Source: a virus. From it: 22,749 bases of DNA. Shown one piece after another: positions 16,718-22,749 of this stretch. Each line of letters opens with the position of its first letter. Position 1 is the stretch's first letter. The position numbers and the translations under genes are program-made. The stretch spans positions 1 through 22,749 of IMG/VR virus record IMGVR_UViG_3300042691_007354. One strand, written 5' to 3'. The notes under the pieces are model-generated. The model saw only the letters and a list, made by a program, of their open reading frames with translations, did not search any database and was not told the DNA's origin.

Positions 16718-17435
16718 AGTAACTATTATTACAGCAACAACTGGATCTGCATATTTAACAAAAAATATACTATCCGTTCAATCACAAACATATAAAGATG
16801 TGCAACATTTAGTTGTTGTAGATGGCGAAGAACATGTCATGAAAGTCGCAGAACAACTGGACATGCTTAATCAACCTAATATTGATTTACTAATTCTTCC
16901 ATATCCAACAGGCACAGAACAATATAATGGTCATAGAATTTATGGCGCAGCTACTTATTTGGCTAAGGGAGATTATATTTGTTTCTTAGATGAAGACAAT
17001 TGGGTTGATCCTGACCATGTTAAAAGCTTAATGTACACTATTAAAGATGGCGGATTTGCGTGTGCTCTTAGAAAGATTGTTGATTCAAACGGTAAGTTTA
17101 TTTGCAACGATGATTGCGAATCTCTTGGTAATTGGAAATCTGTTATTAATGATTACTTTGTAGATGTAAATTGTTTCTTTTTGCCAAAGCCGTTAGCATT
17201 AGAACTATCACCTATTTGGTATAGACGTGCAAGACATCCAGACGATCAACCTGAAGTCGATCGAGCATTGACAAACGCACTAAAAGATAATAAAATAGAG
17301 TGTAATGTAACTGGAATGTATTCTGTTAATTACAGAGCAGGCAATAGAGCAGATTCGGTTCAAGCCCAGTTTTTTAAACAGGGCAATGAAATAATGAAAC
17401 AACGATATAATGGAGATTATCCGTGGCGGAAATAG
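16710..17435 (+). CDS. Family 2 glycosyltransferase
   Basis: A 241-residue GT2 enzyme. It starts VTIITATTGSAYLTKNILSV, continues with VQHLVVVDGEE, and has the metal-binding DEDNW (in ICFLDEDNWVDPDH, near 95). The last visible region includes a DDQPEVDRAL segment that may hold the catalytic acidic residue. It is soluble, with no transmembrane helix. It is the last gene of the glycan cluster; its end overlaps the DUF3310 gene that leads into the replication block, so the glycan and replication genes could share a transcript. Confidence 0.85.
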   Translation: MSKVTIITATTGSAYLTKNILSVQSQTYKDVQHLVVVDGEEHVMKVAEQLDMLNQPNIDLLILPYPTGTEQYNGHRIYGAATYLAKGDYICFLDEDNWVDPDHVKSLMYTIKDGGFACALRKIVDSNGKFICNDDCESLGNWKSVINDYFVDVNCFFLPKPLALELSPIWYRRARHPDDQPEVDRALTNALKDNKIECNVTGMYSVNYRAGNRADSVQAQFFKQGNEIMKQRYNGDYPWRK

Positions 17436-17752
17436 ACTACAAATATAATGAAGGTGAATTGATTAAAGAGTTTCAAGAATATATTGATTCTACATATGGT
17501 CAACACTACTCAATGAACAGATTTCAAGCAAGTGAATTTATTATTGACAATGGACACGGTGTTGGTTTCACCGCAGGCAATGTCATGAAATATGTTCAAA
17601 GGTACGGAAAAAAAGCAGGAAGGAATAGACAAGACCTACTAAAGGTGTTACACTATGCATTGATGCTTTTATATGTACATGACATTGAAGTTGAAGAACC
17701 AACGGCACATCGTGAACCAATTGAAAATTTTGTGCCACATCATCCAGTTTAA
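17423..17752 (+). CDS. DUF3310 protein
   Basis: A 109-residue protein with the DUF3310 core: FTAGNVMKYVQRYGKKAGRNRQDLLKVLHYALMLL (spread over about residues 50-85), that is, a GN-x-x-KY-x-x-RxGxK motif followed by a helix with D-L-x-K-x-x-x-Y. The family is frequent in tailed phages and sometimes labelled nucleotide kinase-like, but its biochemical role is not settled. The chosen start is GTG 17423 with GGAG at 17412-17415; it overlaps the preceding transferase by 13 bases in another frame. It is 12 bases upstream of the sliding clamp, so probably co-transcribed with it. Confidence 0.8.
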   Translation: MAEIDYKYNEGELIKEFQEYIDSTYGQHYSMNRFQASEFIIDNGHGVGFTAGNVMKYVQRYGKKAGRNRQDLLKVLHYALMLLYVHDIEVEEPTAHREPIENFVPHHPV

Positions 17753-17764
17753 AGGAAAAATATT

Positions 17765-18421
17765 ATGCAAATTAGTAATGAAACAATCCAAATTTTGAAG
17801 AACTTTGCTGCGGTAAACAGCAATATTCTCATTCGTAAAGGCAAGACTTTGTCTACAATCAGCACAGCAAAGAACATCTTTGCTAAAGCAACAGTAGCAG
17901 AAGACTTTCCCGTTGAGGTTGCGGTGTATGATTTAAATTCATTGTTAGCATTGTTGACATTGATGGAGAATCAAGATGTTGAGTTTGGCGAGAAGTCATT
18001 GACTATCTCTAAAAACAATGGTAAGTTTGAGTACTTCTATTCTAACGCAAACGTAATTGTTGCGGCTCCTGATAAGTCTATTGAGATTGATAATCACTTT
18101 CAATTCCAATTGTCAGCAGAAGATGTTAACATGATTATGAAGGCAGCTAATATTACAGCAGCCCCTACAATTTCAGTAACAGCAAAAGACGGTACAGTTG
18201 TATTGACTATCGGTGATAAGAAAAACGATACAGCAAATACTTATAAGAAAACAATTGGTGCAAGTGACGAGTCATTTGAATGCCATATGTCTGTAGACAA
18301 TTTTAAAATTGTCCCTGACGCCTACACAGTAACAGTATCTAAAAAGAAATTGTTCCACTTCCAGCATGCTACAAAGGCATTGGAATATTTTATCGCAATG
18401 GAACCCGATTCGGTAGTTTAA
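17765..18421 (+). CDS. 45: Sliding clamp (T4 gp45)
   Basis: A 218-residue homologue of T4 gp45 (228 residues), the trimeric DNA polymerase processivity clamp, which is also the mobile activator of late transcription. The opening ETIQILKNFAAVNSNILIRKG aligns with the T4 start (TTALLKNFATINSGIMLKSG in spirit and spacing), VAVYDLNSLLALL matches the T4 VAIYDLNGFLGIL, and the C-terminus YFIAMEPDSVV matches YVVALEADST. The ribosome binding site is AAAGGA (17751-17756), and the start region resembles a RegA target (see findings). Its presence supports the late-promoter calls, since gp45 is required for T4 late transcription. Confidence 0.95.
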   Translation: MQISNETIQILKNFAAVNSNILIRKGKTLSTISTAKNIFAKATVAEDFPVEVAVYDLNSLLALLTLMENQDVEFGEKSLTISKNNGKFEYFYSNANVIVAAPDKSIEIDNHFQFQLSAEDVNMIMKAANITAAPTISVTAKDGTVVLTIGDKKNDTANTYKKTIGASDESFECHMSVDNFKIVPDAYTVTVSKKKLFHFQHATKALEYFIAMEPDSVV

Positions 18422-18422
18422 T

Positions 18423-19067
18423 ATGTTTAAACAATTCATACACGATGTCCATTCTCAAAATGGTGAGGATGGTATTATAGCTAATATTCTGACTCGATTG
18501 CCAACTTCTACATTAACTAAATGGGCGGTAGAATTTGGAACATTGGATGGCAAGATATATAGCAATACTCTTAATCTAGTAAAACAGGGCTGGCATTCTG
18601 TTATGATTGAGGGCGATCCTGCGCAGACTGAAGCATTGCACAACACTGCTAAAGAATTTCCTACTATCATTCCAATTATTGCATTTGTTGCAAGAACTGC
18701 TGAAGAAGAAAATTCTTTATTTAATTTACTTAAAACTACAGATGTCCCAGAAGATTTTGATGTGCTTTCTATAGATATAGACACATATGATTCTGATGTA
18801 TGGGAATCTTTTGTGGGGTATAATCCTAAGATTGTAGTTATTGAAATTAATAGCGATACCCCAGTAGGGGTACATCATCGACACGTTGAAGGTGCTATCT
18901 CTGGAGGAACATCATTTAGCGAAATGTTAAATGTTGGAACTAATAAGGGATATACTTTAGTATGTCACACTGGCAATTGTATCTTTGTTAGAAATGATCT
19001 TATTAGTCATTTAGGAATGCCTCAAAATTTATTGGATAATCCCAATTCATTATTTAAGGGACCGTGA
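18423..19067 (+). CDS. FkbM-family methyltransferase
   Basis: A 214-residue SAM-dependent methyltransferase of FkbM type: SQNGEDGIIANIL near the N-terminus, the motif I region AVEFGTLDGKIYSNTLNL, WHSVMIEGD, and the later LSIDIDTYDSDVW followed by VVIEINSD. These enzymes generally O-methylate sugars or secondary metabolites. It is placed between the clamp and clamp-loader genes, which are neighbours in T4, with only one base separating it from the gene 45 stop and no clear ribosome binding site. It most likely serves the glycan cluster upstream, despite its location in the replication block. Confidence 0.8.
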   Translation: MFKQFIHDVHSQNGEDGIIANILTRLPTSTLTKWAVEFGTLDGKIYSNTLNLVKQGWHSVMIEGDPAQTEALHNTAKEFPTIIPIIAFVARTAEEENSLFNLLKTTDVPEDFDVLSIDIDTYDSDVWESFVGYNPKIVVIEINSDTPVGVHHRHVEGAISGGTSFSEMLNVGTNKGYTLVCHTGNCIFVRNDLISHLGMPQNLLDNPNSLFKGP

Positions 19068-19129
19068 TACTGGTTGGACCTGACGGAAAGCTATACGTCA
19101 AAGAGAATGACATTTGGCGTAAAATTTAA
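19064..19129 (+). CDS. Possible 21-residue peptide
   Basis: A small frame starting at GTG 19064, overlapping the FkbM stop (GTGA), with AAGGG a few bases upstream. It ends at TAA 19127-19129, 18 bases before gene 44. The peptide is polar with a GPDGKLYV turn and an IWRKI end. The overlap style matches the rest of the operon, but the length, GTG start and lack of a known family make this uncertain. It could also be a remnant of a longer FkbM C-terminus. Confidence 0.3.
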   Translation: MILVGPDGKLYVKENDIWRKI

Positions 19130-19147
19130 TATTATGGAGTTATTATT

Positions 19148-20089
19148 ATGGATATTCGTGAACAAGAGTTTTTGTGGGTTGAGAAGTATCGCCCACGCAC
19201 ATTAGCCGATTGTATTCTTCCTGCAGATCAAAAGAAGATCTTTCAGGAAATGCTCTCTAAAGGAGAGATTCAAAATATGCTATTGTGCGGTGGCGCAGGC
19301 ATGGGCAAGACCACAATTGCCCGAGCATTATGTGAAGAATTACAAACAGACTATATCATCATTAACGGCTCAGAAGAATCCGGTATTGATGTTCTTCGTA
19401 CAAAGATTAAACAGTTTGCTTCTACTGTATCATTCAGTGGTAAGCCGAAGGTTGTTATTCTAGACGAAGCTGATTATTTGAATCCCAATTCTACTCAACC
19501 TGCTCTTAGAGCATTTATGGAAGAGTTCTCATCGAATTGTAGATTCATTTTTACTTGTAACTTTAAGAATCGTATTATTCCTCCGCTTCATTCTAGAACT
19601 GCGGTAGTTGAATTTAAGTTGCCAAAGGCCGAGAAGCCAAAGATTGCAGCTGCATTCTTCAAGCGTGTTCTTGAGATTCTCAAGCATGAGTCTGTAGAAG
19701 CAGATGATAAAGTTATTGCTAAAGTAATTGAAAAACACTTCCCCGATTATCGTCGTATTCTAAATGAATTGCAGCGTTATAGTTCTTCGGGCAAAATTGA
19801 TGAGGGCATTCTTGTCAATATGGGTGAGATCAATATGCAAGAACTCACTGCTGCACTTAAAGATAAAGACTGGAAGAAGATGCGTACTTGGGTTGTTAAT
19901 AACATTGACAATGACCCACAGACTTTATTTCGTAAGTTCTATGACACTATGAGTGATAGTGTGGTTCAAGTACCACAGCTTGTTTTGTTACTTGCAGACT
20001 ATCAATATAAATCAGCATTTTGTGCAGACCAAGAAATTAATCTTGTAGCTTGTTTAACAGAGATTATGGCCTCGGTAGAGTTTAAATGA
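19148..20089 (+). CDS. 44: Clamp-loader large subunit (T4 gp44)
   Basis: A 313-residue AAA+ ATPase, close to T4 gp44 (319 residues). Four copies with one gp62 load the gp45 clamp onto primer-template DNA. Motifs: the N-terminal WVEKYRPRTLADCILP typical of clamp loaders, Walker A GGAGMGKTT (48-56), Walker B VVILDEAD (102-109), the NSTQPALRAFMEE segment, sensor 1 in FTCNF, and the arginine finger Arg150 in LHSRT. The start ATG 19148 has GGAG at 19135-19138. The following membrane-protein gene overlaps its stop by 4 bases. Confidence 0.95.
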   Translation: MDIREQEFLWVEKYRPRTLADCILPADQKKIFQEMLSKGEIQNMLLCGGAGMGKTTIARALCEELQTDYIIINGSEESGIDVLRTKIKQFASTVSFSGKPKVVILDEADYLNPNSTQPALRAFMEEFSSNCRFIFTCNFKNRIIPPLHSRTAVVEFKLPKAEKPKIAAAFFKRVLEILKHESVEADDKVIAKVIEKHFPDYRRILNELQRYSSSGKIDEGILVNMGEINMQELTAALKDKDWKKMRTWVVNNIDNDPQTLFRKFYDTMSDSVVQVPQLVLLLADYQYKSAFCADQEINLVACLTEIMASVEFK

Positions 20090-20373
20090 TTGAATTATTA
20101 AAACCTACATTTGATTGGATTAAACATGATTACACTAGTAATAAGTTTCGTTTTTGCGTGGAGTTGTTTGCTTGGGCTATTAGTATTGGGTGTTCAATTA
20201 CCATGGCTCTCACTGTCCCCAATCCGCCCTTACTTTCTCTGTACCCTATATGGATTGTCGGCTGTGGTATGTATGCTTGGGCTGCTTTTACTCGCAAATC
20301 TTTTGGCATGCTGGCTAACTACTTGCTATTGGTAACAATAGATTCAGTCGGATTGATAAGGATGTTAACATGA
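20086..20373 (+). CDS. Small membrane protein between clamp-loader genes
   Basis: A 95-residue protein with three probable transmembrane helices: about 22-44 (VELFAWAISIGCSITMAL region), 52-68 (YPIWIVGCGMYAWAAF) and 75-94 (MLANYLLLVTIDSVGLI). A short polar N-terminus precedes them. It has ATGA overlaps with gene 44 upstream and gene 62 downstream, so it is firmly embedded in the replication operon. I do not recognise a family with confidence; the last two helices loosely recall PnuC-type nicotinamide riboside transporters, but the protein is too short to be one. Confidence 0.7.
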   Translation: MIELLKPTFDWIKHDYTSNKFRFCVELFAWAISIGCSITMALTVPNPPLLSLYPIWIVGCGMYAWAAFTRKSFGMLANYLLLVTIDSVGLIRMLT

Positions 20374-20810
20374 GTTTATTTGGAACCCCTGTTGAAAAAC
20401 CTGCAGAAGTTCCATATAAGGCTCCTGCAATTTCACCCTTTGACTTCATTAATGCTATTCATTACAGTAAAGATAACCTTATTGTAGATGATTGGTCTGA
20501 GAAACAATACAACCCGTTTATTATTAATAAAGGACTATCTTACGGACACGACACAGTAATCCCCGCAAATGAGATGAATTCCCGCCCACATCTTGAGAAA
20601 AAGATGCAGTTTTCGTTTCTTATAAATACTATTAGGCCCCGTAAAAGATTCAACAAATGGATCAAAGCGGACAAACTTGAATCGATCGAAGTAATTAAAG
20701 AATACTATGGATATAGCACAGAGAAAGCCCGCCAAGTACTCCCCCTCTTTGACGACTCAAAATTAGATTATTTAAGAACAAAACTAATAAAAGGTGGTCG
20801 TAATGGCTGA
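20370..20810 (+). CDS. 62: Clamp-loader small subunit (T4 gp62)
   Basis: A 146-residue protein with T4 gp62 character in size class and position (T4 gp62 is 187 residues). Both begin MSLF, and the basic PRKRFNKWIKADKLESIEVIKEYYGYSTEKA region (about 90-118, one continuous stretch) parallels the T4 PRGKRYGKWAKL and following helix. The sequence is otherwise divergent, as is usual for gp62. Its place between gene 44 and regA is the T4 order and is the strongest support. A single gp62 bridges the gp44 tetramer. It is shorter than T4's by about 40 residues, mostly missing from the C-terminal end. Confidence 0.78.
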   Translation: MSLFGTPVEKPAEVPYKAPAISPFDFINAIHYSKDNLIVDDWSEKQYNPFIINKGLSYGHDTVIPANEMNSRPHLEKKMQFSFLINTIRPRKRFNKWIKADKLESIEVIKEYYGYSTEKARQVLPLFDDSKLDYLRTKLIKGGRNG

Positions 20811-21234
20811 AGATATTTTTCACATTGATTATCCGGGATATACTCCGTTAGAAGTAACCCTTGTACAACCTGACGATTTTTTGAAGGTCAGGGAAACACT
20901 TACACGTATAGGTGTAGCTTCTAGAAAAGATAAAGTATTATATCAATCTTGTCATATCCTACATAAACAAGGTAGATATTTTATTGTACACTTTAAAGAA
21001 CTATTTGCGTTAGATGGCAAGTCTGCAGATCTAACTGAAAACGATTTACAAAGACGTAATACAATTGCTAAATTGTTAATAGATTGGGGTTTAGTGCAGG
21101 TCATTAATCAAGATAAGTTTACAGATTTGGCGCCATTATCGCAGATCAAAGTAATTGCTTTTAAAGATAAAAATGAATGGTCTCTCCAAACAAAATATAA
21201 TATTGGTAAGAAAAAACAAACTACAGAGCAGTAA
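20803..21234 (+). CDS. regA: RegA translational repressor
   Basis: A 143-residue homologue of T4 RegA (122 residues), an RNA-binding protein that blocks translation of early phage mRNAs by covering their start regions. The match is strong: LEVTLVQPDDFLKVRETLTR and KDKVLYQSCHILHKQGRYFIVHFKEL correspond nearly residue for residue to the T4 protein, as does the C-terminal DKNEWSLQTKYNIGK. There is an extra N-terminal segment of about 17 residues. ATG 20803 with AAAGG (20789-20793) is preferred over GTG 20794. It is followed directly by a late promoter and a structured RNA instead of gene 43, which follows regA in T4. Confidence 0.95.
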   Translation: MAEDIFHIDYPGYTPLEVTLVQPDDFLKVRETLTRIGVASRKDKVLYQSCHILHKQGRYFIVHFKELFALDGKSADLTENDLQRRNTIAKLLIDWGLVQVINQDKFTDLAPLSQIKVIAFKDKNEWSLQTKYNIGKKKQTTEQ

Positions 21235-21238
21235 TCTG

Positions 21239-21246
21239 TATAAATA
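21239..21246 (+). promoter_or_regulatory. T4-type late promoter upstream of structured RNA
   Basis: An exact TATAAATA late box starting 5 bases after the regA stop. Late transcripts begin roughly 6-8 bases past the box, that is around 21252-21254, which coincides with the first bases of the structured untranslated region. The promoter would thus produce a leader RNA followed by the small protein at 21439, Hsp20 and the two ORFs after it. Confidence 0.75.
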
Positions 21247-21251
21247 ATTAT

Positions 21252-21427
21252 ATCCCCGGGATGGGAAACGCAGCAACCGGTGTGGGCTGTATAAACCAGA
21301 AGCCGAACTAATTTAAGTCCCACTACCTTGGGAACGTCTAAAGCTGGCACAACGTATGGTGCCCCTGTAGTCAGTAAGCAGGATCACGCTATGCCTTCGG
21401 GGTAGCAAAATTATAAACTCGCTTAAT
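21252..21427 (+). ncRNA. Structured 5' leader or non-coding RNA
   Basis: A GC-richer, non-coding interval in an AT-rich genome with at least four consecutive stems. Stem A is GGTGTGGG (21279-21286) with CCCACTACC (21319-21327), 8 bp and one bulged T. Stem B is GGCAC (21346-21350) with GTGCC (21359-21363), 8-base loop. Stem C is CCTG (21364-21367) with CAGG (21379-21382). Stem D is 21388-21395 with 21400-21406, closed by a TTCG tetraloop, with one bulged G. An extra pairing of CCAG (21296-21299) with CTGG (21344-21347) is possible, and would compete with stem B or form a pseudoknot. It starts at the late promoter and ends before AGGAGA of the next gene, so it may be a cis-regulator. The manA motif, reported from cyanophages and marine metagenomes upstream of ibpA-type chaperones among others, is a candidate by context only. 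Confidence 0.65.
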
Positions 21428-21438
21428 AGGAGAACTAT

Positions 21439-21669
21439 ATGTTTTACGCAAACATGGCTATCGATTCAATTCAAGACGCCAAAATCAACTTCCTCAAACA
21501 AAATGTTAAGGAAGAATCCCTTAAAAAACCCCTAGTCGATTTTGTAGAAGCACAACGTGTTTTTACAAAGCAAGTTGCTAAGTCTACCAACGATGTAATG
21601 AACATTGCTGCAGAAACTTTTGCTAATTCGATTTCTGGTATAGTAAATAAAAAGGGAGATACAAAATGA
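21439..21669 (+). CDS. Small phasin-like helical protein
   Basis: A 76-residue, wholly helical-looking protein rich in Lys, Asn and Ala. The region PLVDFVEAQRVFTKQVAKST followed by NDVMNIAAETFANSIS has the amphipathic spacing of phasin-type proteins, but the match is to a pattern and not to a clear family. The ribosome binding site AGGAGA (21428-21433) is strong. It is the first gene after the structured leader and overlaps hsp20 by 4 bases, so it is probably expressed together with the chaperone. Confidence 0.65.
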   Translation: MFYANMAIDSIQDAKINFLKQNVKEESLKKPLVDFVEAQRVFTKQVAKSTNDVMNIAAETFANSISGIVNKKGDTK

Positions 21670-22190
21670 CATTTGTTAAAGATGTATTTGGCCGCGATCT
21701 GTTCAAAGACTTTGACAAACTATATGTAGGCTTTGACGATCAATTTAATAAGATGGCAAAAATTCATGATGATCTAACAAAGAGCATTCCAAATTATCCA
21801 CCTTATAATATTAAGAAAACTGGCGATAACACTTATGTTATTGAAGTTGCTGTTGCTGGATTTGCGCGACAGGATATTGAAATTGAACTTGATAATGGTA
21901 AGATGATTATTAAGGGCAACGTACATAATACAGACGCAGAAGAAAGCTTCTTGTTTAAAGGTATTGCTAATAGAGCATTTACCCGTACATTTGCACTTGA
22001 AGACCAGATTGAAGTTAAAGATGCTGAAATGTTTAATGGTATGCTTAAAGTATGTTTGGAAAGAATTATTCCAGAACATAAGAAGCCAAAGAAAATTGAA
22101 GTTAAAGATGCCGAAGCAAGCACAAAGCCTGCAAAGAAATCTAAACCACAATTGCTTACAGAAGATCCTGTAGAAGCTAGGTCGCTATAA
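21666..22190 (+). CDS. hsp20: Small heat-shock protein Hsp20 (IbpA-like)
   Basis: A 174-residue alpha-crystallin-type chaperone. The N-terminal arm (1-45) resembles bacterial IbpA in its FDKLYVGFDDQF region. The alpha-crystallin domain covers about 46-140: NTYVIEVAVAGFARQDIEIELDNG is its first strand region (about 55-80), RAFTRTFALEDQIEVKDAEM the middle, and NGMLKVCLERIIPE the conserved end with the G-x-L motif. A Lys-rich C-terminal tail contains KPKKIEV, where an I-x-I/V anchor is expected. Hsp20 genes are common in T4-like marine phages, where they are thought to assist protein or virion folding. The start is ATG 21666, with GGGAG about 10 bases upstream. Confidence 0.92.
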   Translation: MTFVKDVFGRDLFKDFDKLYVGFDDQFNKMAKIHDDLTKSIPNYPPYNIKKTGDNTYVIEVAVAGFARQDIEIELDNGKMIIKGNVHNTDAEESFLFKGIANRAFTRTFALEDQIEVKDAEMFNGMLKVCLERIIPEHKKPKKIEVKDAEASTKPAKKSKPQLLTEDPVEARSL

Positions 22191-22375
22191 TGAATAATGA
22201 TCTAAAAGAATTTGAAGGAGTACATGTTCCTTCAATGAAAGACTTTTGGTCATGGGTTGGAAAAGCATTTACCCCTTCATATCAAAAAGAAATTGATATG
22301 TATTTGAAAGATTCTGTAGATCATAAAGATCTAGAAACCAGAATGGCTGTACTAATGAGAAGAGGTTTAATATGA
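22190..22375 (+). CDS. Small hypothetical protein
   Basis: A 61-residue soluble protein, mostly polar, with an aromatic stretch FWSWVGKAF near residue 20 and a C-terminal amphipathic helix ending ETRMAVLMRRGLI. No recognised family. It starts on the last base of the hsp20 stop region (TAATG overlap) and its stop overlaps the start of the following small ORF, so it belongs to the hsp20 operon. Conserved overlaps at both ends argue that it is translated. Confidence 0.6.
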   Translation: MNNDLKEFEGVHVPSMKDFWSWVGKAFTPSYQKEIDMYLKDSVDHKDLETRMAVLMRRGLI

Positions 22376-22464
22376 AATTCATTAAAGCATTTGTAAAAAT
22401 CGTACATGAAGTACGACAACGACTGGCTAACCGCAGGAATAAATATCCTGGAACGGGTTCATAA
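22372..22464 (+). CDS. Basic 30-residue peptide
   Basis: A short frame beginning ATG 22372, overlapping the previous stop (ATGA), with AGAGG 7 bases upstream. The peptide is strongly basic (about nine Lys/Arg) with an amphipathic first half, KFIKAFVKIVHEVRQRL, and a Gly-rich end. It ends just before the terminator hairpin. The overlap and ribosome binding site support it; its function is unknown, and nucleic-acid or membrane binding is only a guess from charge. Confidence 0.5.
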   Translation: MKFIKAFVKIVHEVRQRLANRRNKYPGTGS

Positions 22465-22468
22465 GAAC

Positions 22469-22488
22469 ACTAGGGCTTCGGCCCTAGT
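22469..22488 (+). terminator. Hairpin terminator after hsp20 operon
   Basis: An 8-bp perfect stem, ACTAGGGC (22469-22476) with GCCCTAGT (22481-22488), is closed by a TTCG tetraloop. The following bases (TGTCC) are only weakly T-rich, so termination may be partial. TTCG hairpins of this kind are frequent T4-phage terminators. It separates the hsp20 operon from the next promoter. Confidence 0.75.
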
Positions 22489-22500
22489 TGTCCAATAGTA

Positions 22501-22529
22501 TTGATTATAAATAAAAAAGATGTTATAAT
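22501..22529 (+). promoter_or_regulatory. sigma70-type promoter before the last gene
   Basis: TTGATT (22501-22506) and TATAAT (22524-22529) are 17 bases apart, with an extended -10 TG at 22521-22522. It resembles the cobS promoter in layout and would be read by host polymerase early in infection. The late box at 22506-22513 lies inside its spacer. Confidence 0.7.
22506..22513 (+). promoter_or_regulatory. T4-type late promoter before the last gene
   Basis: Exact TATAAATA placed inside the sigma70 promoter spacer, 36 bases before the start of the last gene. It would give the same gene a second, late start point. Confidence 0.65.
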
Positions 22530-22549
22530 GTAATTGACATGGAGAAAAA

Positions 22550-22749
22550 ATGGCTACTAAAATTTTAAAATTAATTTCGGGTGAAGAGATTGTTGCTGAT
22601 ATTACAGTTGGTAAAGAAGAATATACATTAAATAAACCCTTTCATCTAACTATGGCACGGGATCCAATCAAACCCGACGGGGATTTGCAATTGGCATTGT
22701 TCCCATATGCACCGTATGTACAAGATCATACCTTACACATTAACAAAAG
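22550..22749 (+). CDS. Possible Sm-like phage protein, 3' end outside window
   Basis: Sixty-six codons are visible before the edge. The opening KILKLISGEEIVADI, then EEYTLNKPF, resembles the first two strands of the small Sm/LSm-like proteins common in T4-like aquatic phages, in which K-L-x-x-GE-x-IxA is the usual start. The start is ATG 22550 with GGAG at 22541-22544. The gene is behind its own early and late promoters and the preceding terminator. The truncated end prevents a length check, so the family call is tentative. Confidence 0.55.
   Translation, partial: MATKILKLISGEEIVADITVGKEEYTLNKPFHLTMARDPIKPDGDLQLALFPYAPYVQDHTLHINK

Noticed and set aside
20621-20628. Exact TATAAATA late-promoter box inside gene 62
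   Set aside because: It lies within coding sequence, about 180 bases before regA, and an AT-rich genome gives such 8-mers by chance. The surrounding codons are explained by the protein. Not called as a promoter without transcript data.
21255-21290. Resemblance of the leader start to a SAM-I riboswitch core (GAUG followed by GCAACC)
   Set aside because: The two pieces are spaced differently, the conserved downstream segments and kink-turn are missing, and the gene context is not sulfur metabolism. A covariance search would be needed to revive it.
21108-21350. Minus-strand 80-residue frame across the end of regA and the structured leader
   Set aside because: It overlaps regA and the stem-forming region, has no recognisable domain, and would be the only minus-strand gene. 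It is a shadow frame.
22534-22539. TTGACA resembling a -35 box just before the last gene
   Set aside because: No -10 box follows at a suitable distance, and the element would place the start inside the gene. The pair at 22501-22529 explains the promoter better.

Overview
The window is part of the genome of a T4-like myovirus (tailed phage with a contractile tail) of low GC content. The evidence is a co-oriented replication block matching T4 genes 45 (sliding clamp), 44 and 62 (clamp loader) and regA (translational repressor), in the T4 order. There are also three intergenic exact matches to the T4 late-promoter box TATAAATA, and nearly all genes overlap the next by 4 bases (ATGA) on the + strand. 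CobS/CobT-like genes, an Hsp20 gene and a large sugar-nucleotide/glycosyltransferase cluster are typical of aquatic T4-like phages such as those of cyanobacteria and SAR11. The host cannot be fixed from this window, but near-perfect sigma70-type promoters show that bacterial RNA polymerase is used. No integrase, IS element, CRISPR array or tRNA was seen.

Layout. (1) 1-2720: the 3' part of a CobT-like von Willebrand A (vWA) protein, then a CobS-like AAA+ ATPase with its own TTGACA-N17-TATAAT promoter, closed by a hairpin terminator at 2739-2762. (2) 2777-17435: a late promoter followed by about 14.6 kb of glycan genes. They cover GDP-fucose synthesis (gmd, fcl), a ColD-like GDP-sugar 3-dehydratase, a DUF4254-like protein, seven probable glycosyltransferases including a clear GT10 fucosyltransferase, an RfbH/E1-like Fe-S 3-dehydratase, a thiamine-diphosphate enzyme split into two genes, a reductase/epimerase, an RmlB-like 4,6-dehydratase and a methyltransferase. 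(3) 17423-21234: a DUF3310 protein, the clamp, an FkbM-type methyltransferase inserted between genes 45 and 44, gene 44, a small membrane protein inserted between 44 and 62, gene 62 and regA. (4) 21239-22749: a late promoter, a strongly structured untranslated RNA of about 180 nt, a small phasin-like protein, Hsp20, two small ORFs, a terminator, an overlapping sigma70/late promoter pair, and the start of a gene for a possible Sm-like protein that runs off the end.

How it works together. Gmd and Fcl would turn host GDP-mannose into GDP-fucose, and the GT10 enzyme would transfer fucose. ColD could divert the shared intermediate (GDP-4-keto-6-deoxymannose) to a 3,6-dideoxy sugar. The second set (RmlB-like, E1-like, split thiamine-diphosphate enzyme, reductase) has the same enzyme classes as the pathway to yersiniose, a branched 3,6-dideoxyhexose whose two-carbon branch is added by the TPP enzyme YerE. 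The most interesting reading of the window is therefore a phage-encoded pathway for an unusual, possibly branched, dideoxy sugar, made late in infection and placed either on the virion or on the host surface. The sugar, acceptor and timing are inferences. The second strongest novelty is the structured RNA between a late promoter and the chaperone operon.
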